Positions 1 to 10,593 of a DNA stretch of 64,000 nucleotides are shown here, piece after piece. Each line of letters opens with the position of its first letter. The stretch's first letter is position 1. Under the pieces are notes generated by a model. It saw only the letters and a program-made list of their open reading frames with translations, did no database searches and was not told where the DNA came from. The stretch comes from Hippasteria phrygiana (taxonomy: Eukaryota; Echinodermata; Asteroidea; Valvatida; Goniasteridae). A program made the position numbers and the translations under genes. The stretch is taken from assembly GCA_037893225.1 (NCBI GenBank), contig JAZGUH010000323.1, positions 1,488,001-1,552,000 of the forward strand, read 5' to 3'.

Positions 1-15
1 ATGTATGTATAGCTT
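1..15 (+). repeat. Partial monomer at left edge (m218-m232)
   Basis: The first 15 bases are the tail of a monomer cut by the window boundary. They carry T at m225, the state that usually precedes an A or B unit. The array therefore extends to the left of the window. Confidence 0.95.
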
Positions 16-247
16 AGATCTGGCGCTACATGTTGCAATCATCGGCGGCTTCTTAGAGTTCAAACTTGTGGAGAAAATTCAAACCTCGCCATGTTTATTT
101 TCTTTCCGGCCAACATCTGTGTACATATTACCGTCTATTTATTGCTCCATGCATGTCAAATTCCCTGGGATATGGACTTGCTTTACTCATTCATAATTGC
201 ATGAAATATCAACCAAATGCAGTAATTTTTACATGTATGTATAGCTT
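16..247 (+). repeat. Type A monomer, reference unit of 232 bp
   Basis: This is the reference unit for the m-coordinates used here. Type A is recognised by T at m38, C at m46, C at m75 (CGCCATG), A at m98, A at m108, G at m118 (ACCGTCT), A at m138 (the palindrome CATGCATG) and C at m171. Landmarks are a BglII-type AGATCT at m1-6, a HaeII-type GGCGCT at m7-12, ACATGT at m13-18 and an ATGCAT at about m135-140. By hand count it holds six CpGs, one of them created by the m118 G. This copy also carries A at m155 and T at m215, a pair seen again near 2022/2086, 4574/4636, 11534/11596 and 15942/16004. Confidence 0.95.
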
Positions 248-265
248 AGATCTGGCGCTACATGT
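231..265. promoter_or_regulatory. Conserved 7-bp dyad around the AGATCT core (candidate protein or hairpin site)
   Basis: ACATGTA at m216-222 and TACATGT at m12-18 of the next unit are perfect reverse complements separated by 21 bases. The AGATCT palindrome lies near the centre. Positions 231-265 show one example, and the dyad is repeated in essentially every unit. Variation inside it is confined largely to the loop (m225, m231). The structure is seen directly; any binding or RNA-folding role is inference. The loop and the short arms make a stable RNA hairpin only moderately likely. Confidence 0.4.
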
Positions 266-479
266 TGCAATCATCGGCGGCTTCCTAGAGTTAAAACTTG
301 TGGAGAAAATTCAAACCTCGCAATGTTTATTTTCTTTCCGGCCAACATCTGTGTACATATTACCTTCTATTTATTGCTCCATGCATGTCAAATTCCCTGG
401 GGTATGGACTTGCTTTATTCATTCATAATTGCATGAAATATCAACCAAATGCAGTAATTTTGACATGTATGGATAGCGT
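248..479 (+). repeat. Type B monomer
   Basis: Type B differs from type A by C at m38 (CCTAGAG), A at m46, A at m75 (CGCAATG), T at m118 (ACCTTCT) and T at m171 (TTATTC), and shares A at m108 and m138. A and B alternate over long stretches and look like an older dimeric layer on which the larger repeats were built. Type B is usually followed by G at m225 and G at m231 (GGATAGCGTAG) in zone 1, but by T at m231 in zones 2-4. Confidence 0.93.
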
Positions 480-943
480 AGATCTGGCGCTACATGTTGC
501 AATCATCGGCGGCTTCTTAGAGTTCAAACTTGTGGAGAAAATTCAAACCTCGCCATGTTTATTTTCTTTCCGGCCAACATCTGTGTACATATTACCGTCT
601 ATTTATTGCTCCATGCATGTCAAATTCCCTGGGGTATGGACTTGCTTTACTCATTCATAATTGCATGAAATATCAACCAAATGCAGTAATTTTGACATGT
701 ATGTATAGCTTAGATCTGGCGCTACATGTTGCAATCATCGGCGGCTTCCTAGAGTTAAAACTTGTGGAGAAAATTCAAACCTCGCAATGTTTATTTTCTT
801 TCCGGCCAACATCTGTGTACATATTACCTTCTATTTATTGCTCCATGCATGTCAAATTCCCTGGGGTATGGACTTGCTTTATTCATTCATAATTGCATGA
901 AATATCAACCAAATGCAGTAATTTTGACATGTATGGATAGCGT

Positions 944-1175
944 AGATCTGGCGCTACATGTTGCAATCATCGGCGGCTTCCTAGAGTTAAAACTTGCGGA
1001 GAAAATTCAAACCTCGCAATGTTTATTTTCTTTCCGGCCAACATCTGTGTACATATTACCTTCTATTTATTGCTCCATGCATGTCAAATTCCCTGGGGTA
1101 TGGACTTGCTTTATTCATTCATAATTGCATGAAATATCAACCAAATGCAGTAATTTTGACATGTATGGATAGCGT
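944..1175 (+). repeat. Type B' monomer (T to C at m54)
   Basis: This is a B unit with TGCGG in place of TGTGG at m54, which creates an extra CpG. The same change is found in the units at about 2800, 6048 and 8600, then in a run of A-like and B-like units at about 13936-15095 and its duplicate at about 18344-19503, and sporadically near 50490, 53269 and 60684. Its presence on both A and B backgrounds suggests spread by conversion. Confidence 0.9.
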
Positions 1176-1407
1176 AGATCTGGCGCTACATGTTGCAATC
1201 ATCGGCGGCTTCCTAGAGTTAAAACCTGTGGAGAAAATTCAAACCTCGCAATGTTTATTTTCTTTCCGGCCACCATCTGTGTACATATTACCTTCTATTT
1301 ATTGCTCCATGCATGTCAAATTCCCTGGGGTATGGACTTGCTTTACTCATTCATAATTGCATGAAATATCAACCAAATGCAGTAATTTTGACATGTATGT
1401 ATAGCTT
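1176..1407 (+). repeat. Type P monomer (T to C at m51, C at m98)
   Basis: This B-like unit has AAACCTGTGG (C at m51) and the CACCATC form (C at m98), and ends with C at m171. Seven copies were found, near 1226, 3082, 6330, 8882, 10042, 12594 and 17002. All lie in the first 17.3 kb, and each is immediately followed by a C and then a D unit. P is therefore a zone 1 marker and an index of higher-order repeat copy number. Confidence 0.9.
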
Positions 1408-1639
1408 AGATCTGGCGCTACATGTTGCAATTATCGGCGGCTTCTTAGAGTTAACACTTGTGGAGAAAATTCAAACCTCGCAATGTTTATTTTCTTTCCG
1501 GCCACCATCTGTGTGCATATTACCTTTTATTTATTGCTCCATGCCTGTCAAATTCCCTGGGGTATGGACTTGCTTTACTCATTCATAATTGCATGAAATA
1601 TCAACCAAATTCAGTAATTTTGACATGTATGGATAGCTT
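1408..1639 (+). repeat. Type C monomer (GTTAAC, CACCATC, TGTGCA, CCTTTTATT, GCCTG)
   Basis: Type C carries T at m25, C at m48 (giving a HpaI-type GTTAAC), C at m98, G at m108, T at m118 and m120, and C at m138, which destroys the CATGCATG palindrome. This copy has TTCAG at about 1610-1614, where other units have TGCAG or TGAAG. In zones 1-3 most later C units end in TGAAG (A at m205), so the terminal marker appeared after or beside this copy. Confidence 0.92.
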
Positions 1640-1871
1640 AGATCTGGCGCTACATGTTGCAATTATCGGCGGCTTCTTAGAGTTAAAACTTGTGGAGAAA
1701 ATTCAAACCTCGCAATGTTTATTTTCTTTCCGGCCAACATCTGTGTGCATATTACCTTCTATTTATTGCTCCATGCCTGTCAAATTCCCTGGGGTATGGA
1801 CTTGCTTTACTCATTCATAATTGCATGAAATATCAACCAAATGCAGTAATTTTGACATGTATGTATAGCTT
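1640..1871 (+). repeat. Type D monomer (C-like flanks, A-like centre)
   Basis: Type D has T at m25 and AAAAC at m46-50, so it has no GTTAAC. It has A at m98 as in types A and B, but G at m108, T at m118, C at m120 and C at m138 as in type C or E. It follows C in nearly every zone 1 higher-order repeat and closes the 8-mer. Confidence 0.9.
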
Positions 1872-3727
1872 AGATCTGGCGCTACATGTTGCAATCATCG
1901 GCGGCTTCTTAGAGTTCAAACTTGTGGAGAAAATTCAAACCTCGCCATGTTTATTTTCTTTCCGGCCAACATCTGTGTACATATTACCGTCTATTTATTG
2001 CTCCATGCATGTCAAATTCCCTGGGATATGGACTTGCTTTACTCATTCATAATTGCATGAAATATCAACCAAATGCAGTAATTTTTACATGTATGTATAG
2101 CTTAGATCTGGCGCTACATGTTGCAATCATCGGCGGCTTCCTAGAGTTAAAACTTGTGGAGAAAATTCAAACCTCGCAATGTTTATTTTCTTTCCGGCCA
2201 ACATCTGTGTACATATTACCTTCTATTTATTGCTCCATGCATGTCAAATTCCCTGGGGTATGGACTTGCTTTATTCATTCATAATTGCATGAAATATCAA
2301 CCAAATGCAGTAATTTTGACATGTATGGATAGCGTAGATCTGGCGCTACATGTTGCAATCATCGGCGGCTTCTTAGAGTTCAAACTTGTGGAGAAAATTC
2401 AAACCTCGCCATGTTTATTTTCTTTCCGGCCAACATCTGTGTACATATTACCGTCTATTTATTGCTCCATGCATGTCAAATTCCCTGGGGTATGGACTTG
2501 CTTTACTCATTCATAATTGCATGAAATATCAACCAAATGCAGTAATTTTGACATGTATGTATAGCTTAGATCTGGCGCTACATGTTGCAATCATCGGCGG
2601 CTTCCTAGAGTTAAAACTTGTGGAGAAAATTCAAACCTCGCAATGTTTATTTTCTTTCCGGCCAACATCTGTGTACATATTACCTTCTATTTATTGCTCC
2701 ATGCATGTCAAATTCCCTGGGGTATGGACTTGCTTTATTCATTCATAATTGCATGAAATATCAACCAAATGCAGTAATTTTGACATGTATGGATAGCGTA
2801 GATCTGGCGCTACATGTTGCAATCATCGGCGGCTTCCTAGAGTTAAAACTTGCGGAGAAAATTCAAACCTCGCAATGTTTATTTTCTTTCCGGCCAACAT
2901 CTGTGTACATATTACCTTCTATTTATTGCTCCATGCATGTCAAATTCCCTGGGGTATGGACTTGCTTTATTCATTCATAATTGCATGAAATATCAACCAA
3001 ATGCAGTAATTTTGACATGTATGGATAGCGTAGATCTGGCGCTACATGTTGCAATCATCGGCGGCTTCCTAGAGTTAAAACCTGTGGAGAAAATTCAAAC
3101 CTCGCAATGTTTATTTTCTTTCCGGCCACCATCTGTGTACATATTACCTTCTATTTATTGCTCCATGCATGTCAAATTCCCTGGGGTATGGACTTGCTTT
3201 ACTCATTCATAATTGCATGAAATATCAACCAAATGCAGTAATTTTGACATGTATGTATAGCTTAGATCTGGCGCTACATGTTGCAATTATCGGCGGCTTC
3301 TTAGAGTTAACACTTGTGGAGAAAATTCAAACCTCGCAATGTTTATTTTCTTTCCGGCCACCATCTGTGTGCATATTACCTTTTATTTATTGCTCCATGC
3401 CTGTCAAATTCCCTGGGGTATGGACTTGCTTTACTCATTCATAATTGCATGAAATATCAACCAAATGAAGTAATTTTGACATGTATGGATAGCTTAGATC
3501 TGGCGCTACATGTTGCAATTATCGGCGGCTTCTTAGAGTTAAAACTTGTGGAGAAAATTCAAACCTCGCAATGTTTATTTTCTTTCCGGCCAACATCTGT
3601 GTGCATATTACCTTCTATTTATTGCTCCATGCCTGTCAAATTCCCTGGGGTATGGACTTGCTTTACTCATTCATAATTGCATGAAATATCAACCAAATGC
3701 AGTAATTTTGACATGTATGGATAGCTT
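1872..3727 (+). repeat. Higher-order repeat, 8-mer, copy 2, 1856 bp
   Basis: This block repeats 16-1871 in the same subtype order. Its last unit ends with G at m225 where copy 1 has T, and its C unit carries TGAAG, the form found in most later C units. Copy 2 is therefore closer than copy 1 to the ancestor of the downstream blocks. Confidence 0.92.
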
Positions 3728-5119
3728 AGATCTGGCGCTACATGTTGCAATCATCGGCGGCTTCTTAGAGTTCAAACTTGTGGAGAAAATTCAAACCTCG
3801 CCATGTTTATTTTCTTTCCGGCCAACATCTGTGTACATATTACCGTCTATTTATTGCTCCATGCATGTCAAATTCCCTGGGGTATGGACTTGCTTTACTC
3901 ATTCATAATTGCATGAAATATCAACCAAATGCAGTAATTTTGACATGTATGTATAGCTTAGATCTGGCGCTACATGTTGCAATCATCGGCGGCTTCCTAG
4001 AGTTAAAACTTGTGGAGAAAATTCAAACCTCGCAATGTTTATTTTCTTTCCGGCCAACATCTGTGTACATATTACCTTCTATTTATTGCTCCATGCATGT
4101 CAAATTCCCTGGGGTATGGACTTGCTTTATTCATTCATAATTGCATGAAATATCAACCAAATGCAGTAATTTTGACATGTATGGATAGCTTAGATCTGGC
4201 GCTACATGTTGCAATTATCGGCGGCTTCTTAGAGTTAAAACTTGTGGAGAAAATTCAAACCTCGCAATGTTTATTTTCTTTCCGGCCAACATCTGTGTGC
4301 ATATTACCTTCTATTTATTGCTCCATGCCTGTCAAATTCCCTGGGGTATGGACTTGCTTTACTCATTCATAATTGCATGAAATATCAACCAAATGCAGTA
4401 ATTTTGACATGTATGTATAGCTTAGATCTGGCGCTACATGTTGCAATCATCGGCGGCTTCTTAGAGTTCAAACTTGTGGAGAAAATTCAAACCTCGCCAT
4501 GTTTATTTTCTTTCCGGCCAACATCTGTGTACATATTACCGTCTATTTATTGCTCCATGCATGTCAAATTCCCTGGGATATGGACTTGCTTTACTCATTC
4601 ATAATTGCATGAAATATCAACCAAATGCAGTAATTTTTACATGTATGTATAGCTTAGATCTGGCGCTACATGTTGCAATCATCGGCGGCTTCCTAGAGTT
4701 AAAACTTGTGGAGAAAATTCAAACCTCGCAATGTTTATTTTCTTTCCGGCCAACATCTGTGTACATATTACCTTCTATTTATTGCTCCATGCATGTCAAA
4801 TTCCCTGGGGTATGGACTTGCTTTATTCATTCATAATTGCATGAAATATCAACCAAATGCAGTAATTTTGACATGTATGGATAGCGTAGATCTGGCGCTA
4901 CATGTTGCAATCATCGGCGGCTTCTTAGAGTTCAAACTTGTGGAGAAAATTCAAACCTCGCAATGTTTATTTTCTTTCCGGCCAACATCTGTGTGCATAT
5001 TACCTTCTATTTATTGCTCCATGCCTGTCAAATTCCCTGGGGTATGGACTTGCTTTACTCATTCATAATTGCATGAAATATCAACCAAATGCAGTAATTT
5101 TGACATGTATGTATAGCTT
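3728..5119 (+). repeat. Six-unit connector A-B-D-A-B-E0
   Basis: These six units join the 8-mers to the 11-mers. The first three (A-B-D) recur as the last three units of the 11-mer. The last unit, from 4888, has C at m46, A at m75, G at m108 and C at m138 like type E but keeps full 232-bp length. It may be close to the progenitor of the 231-bp E monomers. Offsetting by 3248 bp (14 units), about 2090-4630 matches about 5338-7878, showing that the 8-mer and 11-mer blocks share ancestry. Confidence 0.8.
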
Positions 5120-7671
5120 AGATCTGGCGCTACATGTTGCAATCATCGGCGGCTTCTTAGAGTTCAAACTTGTGGAGAAAATTCAAACCTCGCCATGTTT
5201 ATTTTCTTTCCGGCCAACATCTGTGTACATATTACCGTCTATTTATTGCTCCATGCATGTCAAATTCCCTGGGATATGGACTTGCTTTACTCATTCATAA
5301 TTGCATGAAATATCAACCAAATGCAGTAATTTTGACATGTATGTATAGCTTAGATCTGGCGCTACATGTTGCAATCATCGGCGGCTTCCTAGAGTTAAAA
5401 CTTGTGGAGAAAATTCAAACCTCGCAATGTTTATTTTCTTTCCGGCCAACATCTGTGTACATATTACCTTCTATTTATTGCTCCATGCATGTCAAATTCC
5501 CTGGGGTATGGACTTGCTTTATTCATTCATAATTGCATGAAATATCAACCAAATGCAGTAATTTTGACATGTATGGATAGCGTAGATCTGGCGCTACATG
5601 TTGCAATCATCGGCGGCTTCTTAGAGTTCAAACTTGTGGAGAAAATTCAAACCTCGCCATGTTTATTTTCTTTCCGGCCAACATCTGTGTACATATTACC
5701 GTCTATTTATTGCTCCATGCATGTCAAATTCCCTGGGGTATGGACTTGCTTTACTCATTCATAATTGCATGAAATATCAACCAAATGCAGTAATTTTGAC
5801 ATGTATGTATAGCTTAGATCTGGCGCTACATGTTGCAATCATCGGCGGCTTCCTAGAGTTAAAACTTGTGGAGAAAATTCAAACCTCGCAATGTTTATTT
5901 TCTTTCCGGCCAACATCTGTGTACATATTACCTTCTATTTATTGCTCCATGCATGTCAAATTCCCTGGGGTATGGACTTGCTTTATTCATTCATAATTGC
6001 ATGAAATATCAACCAAATGCAGTAATTTTGACATGTATGGATAGCGTAGATCTGGCGCTACATGTTGCAATCATCGGCGGCTTCCTAGAGTTAAAACTTG
6101 CGGAGAAAATTCAAACCTCGCAATGTTTATTTTCTTTCCGGCCAACATCTGTGTACATATTACCTTCTATTTATTGCTCCATGCATGTCAAATTCCCTGG
6201 GGTATGGACTTGCTTTATTCATTCATAATTGCATGAAATATCAACCAAATGCAGTAATTTTGACATGTATGGATAGCGTAGATCTGGCGCTACATGTTGC
6301 AATCATCGGCGGCTTCCTAGAGTTAAAACCTGTGGAGAAAATTCAAACCTCGCAATGTTTATTTTCTTTCCGGCCACCATCTGTGTACATATTACCTTCT
6401 ATTTATTGCTCCATGCATGTCAAATTCCCTGGGGTATGGACTTGCTTTACTCATTCATAATTGCATGAAATATCAACCAAATGCAGTAATTTTGACATGT
6501 ATGTATAGCTTAGATCTGGCGCTACATGTTGCAATTATCGGCGGCTTCTTAGAGTTAACACTTGTGGAGAAAATTCAAACCTCGCAATGTTTATTTTCTT
6601 TCCGGCCACCATCTGTGTGCATATTACCTTTTATTTATTGCTCCATGCCTGTCAAATTCCCTGGGGTATGGACTTGCTTTACTCATTCATAATTGCATGA
6701 AATATCAACCAAATGAAGTAATTTTGACATGTATGGATAGCTTAGATCTGGCGCTACATGTTGCAATTATCGGCGGCTTCTTAGAGTTAAAACTTGTGGA
6801 GAAAATTCAAACCTCGCAATGTTTATTTTCTTTCCGGCCAACATCTGTGTGCATATTACCTTCTATTTATTGCTCCATGCCTGTCAAATTCCCTGGGGTA
6901 TGGACTTGCTTTACTCATTCATAATTGCATGAAATATCAACCAAATGCAGTAATTTTGACATGTATGGATAGCTTAGATCTGGCGCTACATGTTGCAATC
7001 ATCGGCGGCTTCTTAGAGTTCAAACTTGTGGAGAAAATTCAAACCTCGCCATGTTTATTTTCTTTCCGGCCAACATCTGTGTACATATTACCGTCTATTT
7101 ATTGCTCCATGCATGTCAAATTCCCTGGGGTATGGACTTGCTTTACTCATTCATAATTGCATGAAATATCAACCAAATGCAGTAATTTTGACATGTATGT
7201 ATAGCTTAGATCTGGCGCTACATGTTGCAATCATCGGCGGCTTCCTAGAGTTAAAACTTGTGGAGAAAATTCAAACCTCGCAATGTTTATTTTCTTTCCG
7301 GCCAACATCTGTGTACATATTACCTTCTATTTATTGCTCCATGCATGTCAAATTCCCTGGGGTATGGACTTGCTTTATTCATTCATAATTGCATGAAATA
7401 TCAACCAAATGCAGTAATTTTGACATGTATGGATAGCTTAGATCTGGCGCTACATGTTGCAATTATCGGCGGCTTCTTAGAGTTAAAACTTGTGGAGAAA
7501 ATTCAAACCTCGCAATGTTTATTTTCTTTCCGGCCAACATCTGTGTGCATATTACCTTCTATTTATTGCTCCATGCCTGTCAAATTCCCTGGGGTATGGA
7601 CTTGCTTTACTCATTCATAATTGCATGAAATATCAACCAAATGCAGTAATTTTGACATGTATGTATAGCTT
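5120..7671 (+). repeat. Higher-order repeat, 11-mer, copy 1, 2552 bp
   Basis: The order is A-B-A-B-B'-P-C-D-A-B-D, that is, the 8-mer plus an A-B-D extension. Every unit matches the unit 2552 bp downstream in all diagnostic positions from about 4938 to about 7437. Confidence 0.9.
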
Positions 7672-9989
7672 AGATCTGGCGCTACATGTTGCAATCATCG
7701 GCGGCTTCTTAGAGTTCAAACTTGTGGAGAAAATTCAAACCTCGCCATGTTTATTTTCTTTCCGGCCAACATCTGTGTACATATTACCGTCTATTTATTG
7801 CTCCATGCATGTCAAATTCCCTGGGATATGGACTTGCTTTACTCATTCATAATTGCATGAAATATCAACCAAATGCAGTAATTTTGACATGTATGTATAG
7901 CTTAGATCTGGCGCTACATGTTGCAATCATCGGCGGCTTCCTAGAGTTAAAACTTGTGGAGAAAATTCAAACCTCGCAATGTTTATTTTCTTTCCGGCCA
8001 ACATCTGTGTACATATTACCTTCTATTTATTGCTCCATGCATGTCAAATTCCCTGGGGTATGGACTTGCTTTATTCATTCATAATTGCATGAAATATCAA
8101 CCAAATGCAGTAATTTTGACATGTATGGATAGCGTAGATCTGGCGCTACATGTTGCAATCATCGGCGGCTTCTTAGAGTTCAAACTTGTGGAGAAAATTC
8201 AAACCTCGCCATGTTTATTTTCTTTCCGGCCAACATCTGTGTACATATTACCGTCTATTTATTGCTCCATGCATGTCAAATTCCCTGGGGTATGGACTTG
8301 CTTTACTCATTCATAATTGCATGAAATATCAACCAAATGCAGTAATTTTGACATGTATGTATAGCTTAGATCTGGCGCTACATGTTGCAATCATCGGCGG
8401 CTTCCTAGAGTTAAAACTTGTGGAGAAAATTCAAACCTCGCAATGTTTATTTTCTTTCCGGCCAACATCTGTGTACATATTACCTTCTATTTATTGCTCC
8501 ATGCATGTCAAATTCCCTGGGGTATGGACTTGCTTTATTCATTCATAATTGCATGAAATATCAACCAAATGCAGTAATTTTGACATGTATGGATAGCGTA
8601 GATCTGGCGCTACATGTTGCAATCATCGGCGGCTTCCTAGAGTTAAAACTTGCGGAGAAAATTCAAACCTCGCAATGTTTATTTTCTTTCCGGCCAACAT
8701 CTGTGTACATATTACCTTCTATTTATTGCTCCATGCATGTCAAATTCCCTGGGGTATGGACTTGCTTTATTCATTCATAATTGCATGAAATATCAACCAA
8801 ATGCAGTAATTTTGACATGTATGGATAGCGTAGATCTGGCGCTACATGTTGCAATCATCGGCGGCTTCCTAGAGTTAAAACCTGTGGAGAAAATTCAAAC
8901 CTCGCAATGTTTATTTTCTTTCCGGCCACCATCTGTGTACATATTACCTTCTATTTATTGCTCCATGCATGTCAAATTCCCTGGGGTATGGACTTGCTTT
9001 ACTCATTCATAATTGCATGAAATATCAACCAAATGCAGTAATTTTGACATGTATGTATAGCTTAGATCTGGCGCTACATGTTGCAATTATCGGCGGCTTC
9101 TTAGAGTTAACACTTGTGGAGAAAATTCAAACCTCGCAATGTTTATTTTCTTTCCGGCCACCATCTGTGTGCATATTACCTTTTATTTATTGCTCCATGC
9201 CTGTCAAATTCCCTGGGGTATGGACTTGCTTTACTCATTCATAATTGCATGAAATATCAACCAAATGAAGTAATTTTGACATGTATGGATAGCTTAGATC
9301 TGGCGCTACATGTTGCAATTATCGGCGGCTTCTTAGAGTTAAAACTTGTGGAGAAAATTCAAACCTCGCAATGTTTATTTTCTTTCCGGCCAACATCTGT
9401 GTGCATATTACCTTCTATTTATTGCTCCATGCCTGTCAAATTCCCTGGGGTATGGACTTGCTTTACTCATTCATAATTGCATGAAATATCAACCAAATGC
9501 AGTAATTTTGACATGTATGGATAGCTTAGATCTGGCGCTACATGTTGCAATCATCGGCGGCTTCTTAGAGTTCAAACTTGTGGAGAAAATTCAAACCTCG
9601 CCATGTTTATTTTCTTTCCGGCCAACATCTGTGTACATATTACCGTCTATTTATTGCTCCATGCATGTCAAATTCCCTGGGGTATGGACTTGCTTTACTC
9701 ATTCATAATTGCATGAAATATCAACCAAATGCAGTAATTTTGACATGTATGTATAGCTTAGATCTGGCGCTACATGTTGCAATCATCGGCGGCTTCCTAG
9801 AGTTAAAACTTGTGGAGAAAATTCAAACCTCGCAATGTTTATTTTCTTTCCGGCCAACATCTGTGTACATATTACCTTCTATTTATTGCTCCATGCATGT
9901 CAAATTCCCTGGGGTATGGACTTGCTTTATTCATTCATAATTGCATGAAATATCAACCAAATGCAGTAATTTTGACATGTATGGATAGC
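7672..9989 (+). repeat. Higher-order repeat, 11-mer, copy 2 (incomplete)
   Basis: This repeats 5120-7671 through its tenth unit. It then diverges near 9989, where the sequence moves directly to a P unit instead of a D unit. The A-B-D tail is thus replaced by P-C-D, consistent with an unequal exchange out of register. Confidence 0.88.
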
Positions 9990-10593
9990 GTAGATCTGGC
10001 GCTACATGTTGCAATCATCGGCGGCTTCCTAGAGTTAAAACCTGTGGAGAAAATTCAAACCTCGCAATGTTTATTTTCTTTCCGGCCACCATCTGTGTAC
10101 ATATTACCTTCTATTTATTGCTCCATGCATGTCAAATTCCCTGGGGTATGGACTTGCTTTACTCATTCATAATTGCATGAAATATCAACCAAATGCAGTA
10201 ATTTTGACATGTATGTATAGCTTAGATCTGGCGCTACATGTTGCAATTATCGGCGGCTTCTTAGAGTTAACACTTGTGGAGAAAATTCAAACCTCGCAAT
10301 GTTTATTTTCTTTCCGGCCACCATCTGTGTGCATATTACCTTTTATTTATTGCTCCATGCCTGTCAAATTCCCTGGGGTATGGACTTGCTTTACTCATTC
10401 ATAATTGCATGAAATATCAACCAAATGAAGTAATTTTGACATGTATGGATAGCTTAGATCTGGCGCTACATGTTGCAATTATCGGCGGCTTCTTAGAGTT
10501 AAAACTTGTGGAGAAAATTCAAACCTCGCAATGTTTATTTTCTTTCCGGCCAACATCTGTGTGCATATTACCTTCTATTTATTGCTCCATGCC

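Larger units (their letters stand above)
16..1871 (+). repeat. Higher-order repeat, 8-mer (A-B-A-B-B'-P-C-D), copy 1, 1856 bp
   Basis: The eight units in order are A, B, A, B, B', P, C, D. The whole 1856-bp block recurs directly downstream. Between the two copies I found only two adjacent mismatches, 1611-1612 (TC) against 3467-3468 (GA), before the copies diverge at m225 of the last unit. This is far more similar than neighbouring units are to each other, which defines a true higher-order repeat. Confidence 0.93.

Noticed and set aside
70..120. Pol III internal promoter on the minus strand (GGTTTGAATTT resembling a B box)
   Set aside because: It matches the B-box consensus only partly (about 8 of 11), and I found no convincing A box at proper spacing and no terminator pattern tied to it. 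A tRNA-derived origin is not supported.
191..206. Hairpin TTCAT-AATTGC-ATGAA as a terminator
   Set aside because: The 5-bp AT-rich stem is weak, there is no following T-run, and no transcription unit is recognised. It also occurs in every monomer.
66..428. Repeated open frames of about 120 codons, TTG-initiated, on the + strand, as a tandem gene family
   Set aside because: They overlap each other in shifted phase because 232 is not divisible by three, begin at TTG, show no domain or signal I recognise, and are interrupted or fused simply by monomer indels. They are by-products of a non-coding repeat.
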